Positions 53,136-62,499 of a stretch of 64,000 bases of DNA are shown in pieces. The notes beneath the pieces were generated by a model. It searched no databases. It was not told where the DNA came from and saw nothing but the letters and a program-made list of their open reading frames with translations. Positions within the stretch are counted from its first letter, which is position 1, and each line of letters opens with the position of its first letter. The DNA is from Kryptolebias marmoratus (Eukaryota > Chordata > Actinopteri > Cyprinodontiformes > Rivulidae), in contig NC_051448.1 of the NCBI RefSeq assembly GCF_001649575.2, positions 18,329,358-18,393,357 on the forward strand. Direction: 5' to 3'. The translations under genes and the position numbers were made by a program.

Positions 53136-56100
53136 TTATGAGTGTTTGATGGTGTATTTGCCTTTCTGCAGCTGGGAGATGTACAGCTTCGACTTGGTGC
53201 CGTCCAGCCGTTTGAACCACACCTCGTCGTTGTTGACGGTGGTGATGATGGCACTGCGACGTAAGACACAAACAAAAGATGTAAGAGTGGCACCGAGCTG
53301 AGGACGCCGCAACTTCCAGTCAGTAAAGCTCTGTCACCACCACGCTGCTGAACCACAGACATTACAGGAGGCCATTCTATCGAATTTCTACACAGGAAAT
53401 ACGTAAGGCACTTTTTTTGTGCGTGTGTGGACGCATCCAAATTTTAAAGCAGCTGATCTGAAACAACACAGACCAGAAGTAAAATTAAAGTCTAATAAAG
53501 TGGTTGGAGCAGTGAGAGGGTTGGAGGTCCCATTCCACCAGTTTGCCACGTGTCAAAGACACTGAACCCCTGATTGTCTGGATGAATGTGATCTAAAGCC
53601 CTGACCAGACTCTATGGAATGATTTATTCAGATTAGCTTTATAGAGGTGTAGCAGAGTGATGTATGATGGGGAAATGAGGGCACAGACGGTGTTGTAAAA
53701 TGCTTTGAGTGGCCTGGTTGGCTAGAAAGGGGCGATATAAGTACAGACCATTTAACCGAACAGGGTTTTCCAGTGTCCAACACCGAGGCAACAAATAGCT
53801 GGTACATGCAGCCAGTTTTTGGTTTGTTTGTTCTTTAGCTCCCAAATCAAACTGTTTAATTATCATACAAATTAAAACCTGCTGGAATATGAAAGGGGGG
53901 GTGGGGGGGGGGCAACTGAGGACATTTGGCCCAATGCCTACAGTAGGGTCGGTGACGATCAACAGTAGGAATAACACGATGCTCAGACTGTTTCCAGAGG
54001 ATATTTCTGCATGTTTTGAAGTGAGGTTCTGTGAAAAGGTTCCAAACAGTATCTTACCTGCTGCAGATGGCTCTTTGCACAACCTCAACTTGGAGACATG
54101 GTTTCATTGTGACAGAATCGCTAACAGCTACACCAAAATAACCATTTTGTGAATGCTATTTCACAAACCTTCACATCGCCTGGTTATTTTGGCAAAATTC
54201 TATTTCCGACAGAAGTGCCCATTGTAGTTGTAATGAAAGCGCTACGGCTAGCTGCTGCCTCCACTATTTGCGCCTCTACATAATCACAGAAATCGATGTG
54301 AATAACTGTGTCATGTAAAACTGACGAACACGTACAATTTTTTTACGGTGTTTGGATGAACCGCCACAAATCCTTTGAGATTAGAGCCGTTTTAAAATGG
54401 CCGAAATCCACTTAGGTCCTGAATCCGCTCAGACTAGCCGTTAGCTTGTCAACCAGTCAGGATTGAACTCCATTTCTCCAAACTGAGGTCATTCTGAGCG
54501 CCATCTACTACAGGTAAGATACTAACAGAACCCCTCCACTTCAAATGACGTGAACTGTCCCTTTAAGGTCCTTTGTGAATTTGACCTAAATCGTGTTTCT
54601 TTTACTGCTGTTGACATGTTTGTTGTGTTAAAAAATAAAAAGTGTCATGAAAGCCACAACCTAGTCACGCTGACTAAATGATTTTATCTCGAGTAAAAAC
54701 ACGGGGCTGCCCACGGATGTGCCTGCCTTTTAATCAGCTGCGTGAACTCAGGGCCTGGCCAATAGGAATCATTTGGGAAAACTGCAAAAACTCACCCAAA
54801 TGACAGATGCAGCAGTCTATCTTTAAGTCAAATGGACTCAAAAGGAAAAGCAAACGCCACCTCTGAATCATGCAAGCTCACAAAAGGTGGGGAAGACATT
54901 ACAGCGGACGAGGATTGTCCCTCCCACACAGACCTTGTTGGACACTCGTCCTTCCTGTTGATGCAGATGGTCTGTCCCCTGCAGTACCACTGGTTGTCGT
55001 AGAAAAGCCGGCCGTCCTCGGAGCGGGCCACGTGGTGATGTCTGTCAGTCTTCACTGCGGGGACTGAAGAGGGAAAAGAAAAACAAGCGCCGAGTCAAAC
55101 CTCCCTGTCTCGGTCCCGGTCGATCGGCGCTCTCTGCCAGATATTGACTGTAACCGAGGACGAGGAGAAACTCTTACCGTCCACCTTCACCCGGTGCGGC
55201 CCCAGAGATGCCATCGCCTGTGGAGGAGAGACACAGAACTCGGAAAAGGTCAAACCGCAACTTTGATCCGGGTGACTTTCACCGTCCTCTTCCGGGAGAC
55301 GTACCTTTCTGATTGCCGTCCAGTCTTCAAGGATGTCCAGATCCTGCAGCATGTAAACAATATAAGGGCGTGAAAAGAGAAGAAGGTTAAGGAGAACAGG
55401 CGAAACGGCAGGACGCGTCTGTCTTAACCGAGGACGAGGGATGCGAGCGCGGGGCCGATGTGGAAGGATATCAGAAACGACGACCGGTTTCTTCTTCTTG
55501 ACGGGACAGAACGGGTCCTTCTTCTTGTTCTTCCGCGCGTGCAATCCATCATTCCACAGCTCTGGGAAAAAAAGGAGGAAGGAATCCAAATCAGAGGAAT
55601 CCAGAGCTTCTGTGTCCCCTTTGTCCAGTAAGACTTCTACGTCTAGTTTAACAAGTTCATAGAGAATATTGAGAATGGGATTTAAAGTATTTATACAGTG
55701 ATTATTATACGATTAGACAGGCAGGTTATTGATTTCTCACAGAAGCAAGTAACGCAAAGAAACAGAGCAAAAGGCAAAAAAATTACAATTAGAGTTCAAA
55801 TAAACATTTTCATTTCTTCATATTTTTGACAGCCAAGTGCTGATCCCCATGGATGCCTGGTTATGTTAGAAAATGCGGGGTTAAAATCAAGAATCTAATC
55901 TAATTAAATAAGGATGAATTCATTTTTTGTAAAATGAAGAAAATATTTATCTGCCTAAAATAATATCCATGGTGTAGACAAAACCTATAAGGGTCTTCTG
56001 CAAAATTCACAAAAATGCAAAAACTAAAGAGAGGAAATCCACCTGATTTTTGTTCAGGAACTGTCTTAAATAAAAAAAAACGATTTAAGATTTGAAACTT

Positions 56101-59100
56101 TTACTGAACTGTCACAGTGTGGAACACTAAACCAGAGAACAGCATCTCACTTGCTGCCCTGTTTGTGTCTGAGCTGCCATCAGCTGACACCGACAGTAAA
56201 TATCTTCACATTTATCAGCTGAACTTGATTTAAAGCCACAATAGCTGTCAAAATACGCACATTTTTCAGTGATTTTACCTGAAGAAGCATACCTTTTATG
56301 CTTCTACAAAGTTTCTACATCAATAAATGACTGTTTTAAAGATTAATTCAAGTCAAACTCATCAGTGTCTTTGTAAAAAAAAAAAAAAAAAAAAAAGTGT
56401 TAGAAAACAGCAAACACTCCTCACTTCTGTTTACAGCTAAAATTGACGATCAGCAGTTCGGAATATCTCGGCGCTGCTCGATTCCCTCCCCAAAATGACC
56501 CCGCTCCTGCTTACTCTCGTCCTGGCGGCTTCTAATCAACTCCGTTTCCATCCGTGGGAATATTTCACACGCCGACACTGTTCTAAATGACGCAAACTCG
56601 TCGAACGGCTCTGCTGATTTTGCTCACTGGTTACAAAAATTCAGCTGCAGACATTCAGTAGTGAACGACTCGTATTTAGTGTGTTTTTTTTTTAAATCAC
56701 GGATGACTCTACAAAAAAAAACATTGAAAAATCACATATTTGGCCAGCTGTTCTGAGTCAGGACCAACCACTTTTATCTCAGTTCGACAGTGTTATGAAT
56801 ACAGGATGGGCTGCTCAGATAACACTCAGGTTCAGGTCAGGCTTACAGAACATCCAACGCCATACAGATGTGTGTAAAGATGTTTCGTTCTGATGTTCTT
56901 CTAAGGTAAGACGAAGACCTCCGGCAGTTCTGACATACTGTGTATCTGACACTATCCTCCTAACGAGCGGATTAACAAAGGACATGGTTTCTGACAGCAG
57001 TTTGTTGGAGCTCTGGTTAGTACCTGAGGTAATGTCAATGCTGTGTCTGTCTTCCTCCAGTCTTCTGATCTTCTCCTCCAGCTCGCTCTGCACCGTGTCG
57101 AAGAGAAGCAGCTTCTCACTCTGGCAGACACAAAGGAGAGGACCCGGTCGATACAGAGCCGAATAAAGAAATAAATCCTCAAAACCATCCTGGCGTTTCC
57201 TCTCTGTATTTGTGTCCAGACTGTGACACAAACTAAAGCTGCGGCCGGCTTTCTCTTTCAACAAGCTGCATCGTGACCTCTCACCTCCCAGTGTTGGCAA
57301 GCAGCTTGGATTTCGCACTCGTATTTGTTTTTCACCGACTCCAAGCACAGCTCCCTGTAGATCCCTGCAAAACGAAACAACAGGCTTTTTTGTGCTGAGG
57401 CTGTTCCGGATGTACGGTTTCTGAAAAGAATCGTAATAATAATAAAAAAAAGGGGCCTGATAATTCAGCTCACCAGCCACTTTGGTTCTGATCTGCATGT
57501 TCTCCTGCAGGTTGGCCAGCGGTTCCAGGTACTCCTGAGCGCAGCCAGCCATCACCTCCTGCAGCTTGACCTCCACCTGGCTCAGACGCTCCTTGTACAA
57601 CCTCAAGACGGAGGAGACGAAACGAGTGAATTTGTCGCGCCGAACTGACCAGCTCTCGTTTCCGTGCCGAGCTGCGTTTTCCAAAGATCATCGGCGCGAA
57701 CGCCACGTTAACGTCAGGCTTTAAATGATTTATCCGAACCGTTTGTTTTTCCAGGTAGGAATGATTAGAAAACATGTCACTTCTGTGTGTTTAAAAAAAA
57801 AAAAAAAAGACTTGGGTGGATGAGTTGGACTTCATTGCGGATGTTTTCGAACCCCCACGGGTTCAGAATTCACCTGAAATGAATTCGCCTAAAGCCTTTT
57901 ATTAAAGGGGAAGTTAAATAAAAGATCGAAATAATGAATTTTCATGTTTTTCTTCTAAACACTTCTATAAAAACACTCCGATTTGAAACCTTAATAACTT
58001 GTATTTGGAGTTTTTGTGTCAAAATCCCGACGTAGGCTGATTGTGTGGGCGGAGTTACCTCCTTGGTTGGGGATGTAGAAGGAGGCGGGGCCAGCTGTGG
58101 CAGACCGCTGTAGGACACTGAGGAGGTTACTGTCTCAGTGTTTATCAGGAGAAATGGAAACAGAAGAAGAATCAACTTTTGGTAATAAGAGGACCGTTTT
58201 TATTGTTTTTAAATTTTGGTCTGGAGAGATGCTGTCAGGGAGCTGAAGCTCCACGTTTCCCCTACTTCACAACGATGTCACACAGTCCTCGAGGAGTTTC
58301 CCATCACTTTGGCAGTTTTTGAGGGTTTGTTTCAGTGTCATTTCTGCTCCAGAAGGGTTTCCTGATGACATCTCATCCTAAAGATTGATGTCATTTGGAG
58401 GTAATATAATATTTGATCTACATCACTCCGTTCCTCAGAGGAAGGGGGCCTCTTTCCAGCATGTTTTAGACGTGTTCCTGCTTTAAATGGACGACTTGTG
58501 GACGTGCTGCTGGAGAACCGGACGATCTGGCGAGGAGGTGATTAAACCATTTGAATCAGGTGTGTCGGAGCAGGAAAACCCTAAAACTTCCAGGACAGCG
58601 GAGCCTTGAGGCCTGGAGTTTGACACCCCCTGATCTATAGAGATGGCTGTCATTACACTAAAACTGAAGCAAAAAACAGAAAGGTAAAAAAAAAACAAGG
58701 CAGATGCCTATTGTATGAGTTTGCCTTCATGTTAATAATAAGGTGTTTGGTTCATAGTTGTGTGTTTAGGTGAGTTTTCCTTTTGACAGCAGTGGGCTCT
58801 GCTTGTTTTAAACAGATCTGGGGACTTACTGCTCCTTCAGGTCAGTGAACTGTTTCTCCAGCGTGGTCATCTCATCCAGGCACTCCATCCTCCTCCTCTC
58901 GCAGTCTTCATCATCCATTTCTGCTCACAAGACAGGACACCTTTGACATCACCCATTAACCCTCCATCATATGTCCACCCCCCGGCTATATTGTCAAGTA
59001 ACTGTATTCAGGACCAATATATTCCATTTAGGCTGTTATCTGAAGGCATTTATGTTTCGTTAATTTCGGTGTAAGTGAGAGTTTAAGGCCGCCTTACCCG

Positions 59101-59233
59101 AGCTGTCTCCATCTTCGGACACGGACGAGCTAACGGTGTCCTCCTCGTCCGTGCTGCTGCCGTCTTGCTCGGGAAAATCTACCTCCATTTCTTCGTGGTT
59201 GCTTTCTTTCTTCTCCCGCGAGTGAACCGGCAT
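53136..59233 (-). CDS. brms1l: BRMS1-like protein, SIN3-HDAC corepressor subunit
   Basis: A nuclear subunit of the SIN3A-HDAC1/2 corepressor. Ten coding exons on the minus strand: 59233-59098, 58920-58830, 57601-57474, 57364-57285, 57120-57024, 55561-55472, 55369-55305, 55217-55178, 55063-54934 and 53253-53136 (stop 53138-53136). They total 975 nt, 324 residues; the human protein is about 323. It starts [10 protein letters not shown], then an acidic serine-rich stretch (to about 55). The Sds3-like/BRMS1 region has coiled coils at about 50-95 and 146-175 ([20 protein letters not shown]). A basic nuclear signal lies at 187-202, then [16 protein letters not shown] (209-224); it ends [13 protein letters not shown]1L rather than BRMS1 because of the tail and MECLDEM..LEKQF. 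Intron 6 is AT-AC (U12 type); the others are GT-AG. Exon 9 has two in-frame acceptors. Intron 9 carries a SINE and a TIR element. Which teleost copy (a or b) is unknown. Confidence 0.95.
53500..53756 (+). mobile_element. tRNA-derived SINE in brms1l intron 9
   Basis: The plus-strand body TGAATGTGATCTAAAGCCCT ... GGTTGGCTAGAAAGGGGCGA, tail GATATAAGTACAGACCATTT, is the same family as 35832-36130. The tRNA-like head is degraded. It is antisense to brms1l. Confidence 0.65.
53996..54566. mobile_element. TIR element copy in brms1l intron 9
   Basis: The left end carries GTATCTTACCTGCTGCAGAT, then GCACAACCTCAACTTGG. The right end carries CCAAACTGAGGTCATTCTGA, CTACTACAGGTAAGATACT and then GAACTGTCCCTTTAA. 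The ends are inverted copies of about 90-100 bp. 571 bp, no transposase frame. The best-preserved copy in the window. Confidence 0.7.
55370..55471 (-). other. brms1l: U12-type AT-AC intron of brms1l (intron 6)
   Basis: On the minus strand the intron begins ATATCCTTCC (consensus ATATCCTTT). It has a TCCTTAAC branch-point motif at 55393-55386 and ends TTTTCAC, about 17 nt after the branch A. Flanking exons join in phase as TCT G|GC CCT, giving VVVSG-PYIVYM, the expected BRMS1L sequence. No usable GT or AG exists at either border. Length 102 bp. Confidence 0.9.
58480..58640 (-). mobile_element. hAT-like MITE fragment in brms1l intron 2
   Basis: On the minus strand it starts GGGGTGTCAAACTCCAGGCC, a form typical of hAT-like MITE ends, and continues with CTGTCCTGGAAGTTTTAGGG, CACCTGATTCAAATGGTTTA and CCAGATCGTCCGGTTCTCC. 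The family is recalled as common in fish genomes; the opposite end is not resolved. Confidence 0.55.
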
Positions 59234-59379
59234 TGCGGCTTTCGGAGGAGCCGGGGTTAGCGGCGCGGCACGCCCGTTTTCGTCGCGTTTAACCTCCTCC
59301 GAGGAAAAAAAAGAGAGAGGCTAAGACGGCTAACCGGTTAGCCGGCCCGCATCCACCAGCTGAACACACAAACCACGGG

Positions 59380-59480
59380 CCAGCGGCAACCAATCACAGC
59401 AAGGTTTACTGAGCTCAACCAATCAAATGCTGGCACCAAGCGCCAATCGCTTCCGGGAGGATTTAGGGAATTGTAGTTTT
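59380..59480 (-). promoter_or_regulatory. brms1l: brms1l promoter-like site cluster
   Basis: About 155-245 bp upstream of the brms1l ATG. On the minus strand, in order: ACTACAATTCCC (59477-59466, the ZNF143-associated 'GFY' motif), an ETS-type CCGGAAGC (59456-59449), then three CCAAT boxes, present on the plus strand at 59443-59447, 59419-59423 and 59390-59394 (NF-Y type). No TATA box. This is the pattern of a housekeeping promoter. Site identities are by sequence match only. Confidence 0.6.
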
Positions 59481-59799
59481 TACACCTTCTTGTTGAGTGA
59501 CAGTGAACTGAAACAACAGACACAAATAAATAAACATAGTATAGCATTATGTTTTTAAGTAAAAATAATTTGCTTGACTTAAACTTTTACACACCAAAAG
59601 CCACAGAAACATAATTTTAAGTGACTAAAAAAACAATTGTTTTTTTATATTTACAATTTAAATATAACAAATACATTTTTTCCACACAATGAAAAAAGAA
59701 AAAAAAAAGGAAAAAACAACTATAATTATCAAAGGCGAAAAGGAGATAGTGTTTTTGCCTGTGTCTTCGTGTGACAGCGCATGTGTTCATTTGCCTGTT
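59481..59799. other. AT-rich intergenic region upstream of brms1l
   Basis: A/T tracts, no gene. The brms1l start is inferred to lie below 59466, so this is outside its transcript. Confidence 0.5.
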
Positions 59800-60260
59800 G
59801 TCTAGAACTGATTACCTTTTGGAGTCAATCCCATTTAAGATGGCCGCCACAGCTAAGCAAACTTAGAAAACGCAAAAATGGCTACCACTCGGTCAATTTT
59901 ACAGAAACTTAGCTAAAATTTGGAATAGCAGTAGCTGAGCGTCATCTACAACTTATACTTCAAGCGCTAACTGCTTGGAAGAGATCCGCTTTTAGGACTT
60001 TGCCGTTACTTCCTGGAGTCAACTCTGTCGGTCTGTTAGCAAAATATCTCATGAACCACTGGATGGATTTCAATGAAACTCTCAGAGAGTCATCACTGGG
60101 TGTACGTCTTCAACTGGTTACCGTTTGGAGTCAACCCAAGTCAAGAAGGCCAACACAGCCAACTGACTGTCAGAAACACAAAAATGGCTGTAACTCAGTT
60201 GATTTTACAGCTACGGAGCTAAAGTGTGGTGAGGTAGTAGAAAGTACATCATGTACATCA
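59800..60260 (-). repeat. Dispersed ~300-bp repeat, about two units, reverse orientation
   Basis: Plus-strand landmarks: AAGATGGCCGCCACAGC, AGCTAAAATTTGGAATAGCA, GTCTGTTAGCAAAATATCTC, GAACCACTGGATGGATTTCA, then AACTCAGTTGATTTTACAGC and GAGCTAAAGTGTGGTGAGGT. Same family as 38555, inverted. Confidence 0.65.
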
Positions 60261-61186
60261 GTACATGAGAAACTGTGCAGTGTCATCAGGTTATCCCTAC
60301 AAAAATCATTTGAAAGAAAAAAACCTCTTCAGACTGCAGCAGCTGAGCGCGGAGGCAGCGCATCGGAGACTCGGCATCAGAGGAGCTGACAGATGAGTCA
60401 CGGATGATGGCAGGTTTTCACAGCGGCGGCGTAGTGTACAGCTGCAGGAGTACATGGCAGAGGTGTTGGAGAGCCTCTGCAGGCTGAGTGAAAGACGCGT
60501 CGAGCACCCCGGGGTTGAAGCTGTCACGGCTTGACGCCTGCCTCTCCTCTTCCTCACTCGCCTGGCAGTGATTGATGGACTGAGGAGGGAAGGAAAGCTA
60601 CATGCCTGGAGTTTACAGCGATGGGTAGCTGGGAAACAAGAAAGTGTATGTTCTTTTACTGGGAAACTATGAGTTACAAGGAAAAAGACTGAAGACATTT
60701 CTTTAGAACCTAAAAATAAATAAATAAAGAAGGTGTAGTGTCTCTTGGACCATCACACCAGAGCTGTGCCTCAACAAAACGAGCTAAAATGAAAGGTTTT
60801 GCTTCAAAGGTAACAAGAGGTACAACAGAGGTCCACAATGTGTGATGCTAGTCAATTTGAACCTCCAAATGGACTTTTAGTTAAATAGATGGTTCAGATG
60901 CTTGGCAGTAAAGTTCTGCAGAAAAGTTCAGAACAAGTAGTATCTTACCTGTTGTAGACAGCTCTTTAGAAGTTTAGAAAAAGGCAGTTTCATAGTGCTC
61001 TCCACTCGTGCTGTTTATATATAACTGATCACTAGCTAGTCAGGTGAACGACTACTCAACAACCGTGCTCGTACAAACGCTCGTAGTAGCTTGTAGACGT
61101 ATCTATCCCAGTGAGTGTTTTAGCTTGTGAAGTGTCTTCAAATGGTGGACGTTCTTCTGGGTCTTCAGAATTGCAGCAGCGATGTA
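60261..61186. other. Intergenic region, no gene seen
   Basis: No gene recognised. Contains the one-ended TIR fragment at 60880-60985. Confidence 0.45.
60880..60985. mobile_element. Single-terminus fragment of the TIR element family
   Basis: AGTTCTGCAGAAAAGTTCAG, then GTATCTTACCTGTTGTAGAC and AGCTCTTTAGAAGTTTAG. The opposite end is not found. Confidence 0.5.
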
Positions 61187-61440
61187 ATGCTCAAAGAAAT
61201 GACTTTACAGACATAAGTTATTCTTGAACAGTGAGTTTATTCAAAATAACAGAGTCTGTGCCGAATCGAGACTTCTGGCCCAATCAGTGAAATCCCCCGT
61301 TCCTGTCGGGGCTGCTTCTTTTTATAAACATTTACCACACCCAGTTGTACAATAAAACACACACACACATCCCACTGAGACGGACCTTAACAGTATGGAT
61401 TCAAATACATTCAATTCCCTTTATGGTGATAAGCTGGGGT
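61187..61440 (-). repeat. LTR-like stretch (very uncertain)
   Basis: On the minus strand a TATAAAAAG box (about 61328-61320) is followed about 90 bp on by AATAAA (about 61238-61233), the spacing seen in some LTR R regions. No matching second copy, TG..CA boundary or target duplicate was found. Weak. Confidence 0.2.
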
Positions 61441-61625
61441 TTTTAGGCATGCAACAGATAACCTCCATATACGTCTTTGCTGCAGTTGTTTTCCGACGAT
61501 TGTGAGCTTAGGAGCCCACAATCCACTTCCCAAGAAAGGATTGTAGCTGAAGACAATGTCTCAGCTTGGAAGTCAGACCCCATCGCAACACAGCACAGAT
61601 GTAGCCCAGTTACCTCACTTGGAAA

Positions 61626-61862
61626 ATGGAATCGAATTCCACCGGAAGACCCACAAAACATTGTGCCTACTGCACCTGTAATGGTGACTCGCGATACAGC
61701 CATCGTCCTCACGTGGAAGGGGTGGGGGTTTTCTTGGTCACTTTTCCAAAGCCGAACACGCAGCCAGAGAAGCGTGATCGCTGGATTCCAGCAACGGGAC
61801 GAGCTGGATTTGAGCGGGAAAAAAGAAAAAAAACACAGATTTACATTTGCTCCGAACAATGT
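61626..61862 (+). pseudogene. THAP-domain-like fragment, zinc ligand lost
   Basis: The frame from 61626 (MESNSTGRPTKHC) reads HCAYCTCNGDSRYSHRP, GVGVFLVTFPKP, QPEKRDRWIPATGRAGF and then IYICSEQC. This follows the THAP C2CH pattern: C-x2-C, then about 50 residues with FPKP..RW, then C-x2-H. Here the last zinc ligand reads Gln (CSEQ, usually CSxH). No further exons are recognised. It could be a relic of a THAP transposon or a host THAP gene. Old or degenerating, not shown to be expressed. Confidence 0.5.
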
Positions 61863-62160
61863 AGAAATAAACATATATGTAGAAATAAGGACGTGTACCA
61901 GAGTTTTGTTCATCAGAGTGAATATAGAGGTCAAATACCAGAGTATCTTTGCCACTACAACAACAATAAACACTGTTTAAGTTTGAGTCCCACACCAGAT
62001 TTGTTTTGTTTTTTTTAATCTCTTTAAAATGTCAATTATTGGAAGAAACAAATGTTTTTTTTCTGCATGGAAGATTTGAAGTTAAGCTGTTCAAATACTT
62101 TGAGACAAACTATATTTAGTTTATCATTGGGATTTAGTTCAGGATTCTGAATTTATTTAT

Positions 62161-62499
62161 GGTAAATGGCTTACACTTGTATAGCACTTTATAGTCCATC
62201 GTCTTTCTAGTCCAATGACCCCAAAGCGCTTCACACTGCAGTCATTCCCTCATTCATTCACCCATTCACACACTGATGGAGGTCGGCTACATCATAGCCA
62301 CAGCTGCCCTGGGGCAAGCTGATGGAAGTGAGGCTGCCATCACACCGGCGCCATCGAGTCCTCTGACCACCACCAGTAGGTGAGGCAGGTGAAGCGTCTT
62401 ACCCAAGGACACAACGGCTGAGACTGACAAAGCAGGGGCTCGAACCAGCAACCCTCAAGTTTCAGGACGAACCCTTACCTCCTGAGCCACTGCCGCCCC
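62161..62499 (-). mobile_element. tRNA-derived SINE
   Basis: On the minus strand it begins GGGGCGGCAGTGGCTCAGGA, with an A-box-like TGGCTCAGG, then a B-box GGTTCGAGCCCC (62445-62434). The body and tail CTATACAAGTGTAAGCCATT match the other two copies. Complete head to tail. Confidence 0.75.

Noticed and set aside
61187..61440. Solo LTR on the minus strand
   Set aside because: TATA and AATAAA spacing is suggestive, but no TG..CA ends or target duplicate were found, so it is listed only as very uncertain.
61443..61973. Minus-strand frame of 176 codons
   Set aside because: It is the antisense shadow of the THAP-like reading on plus; the plus frame carries the pattern.
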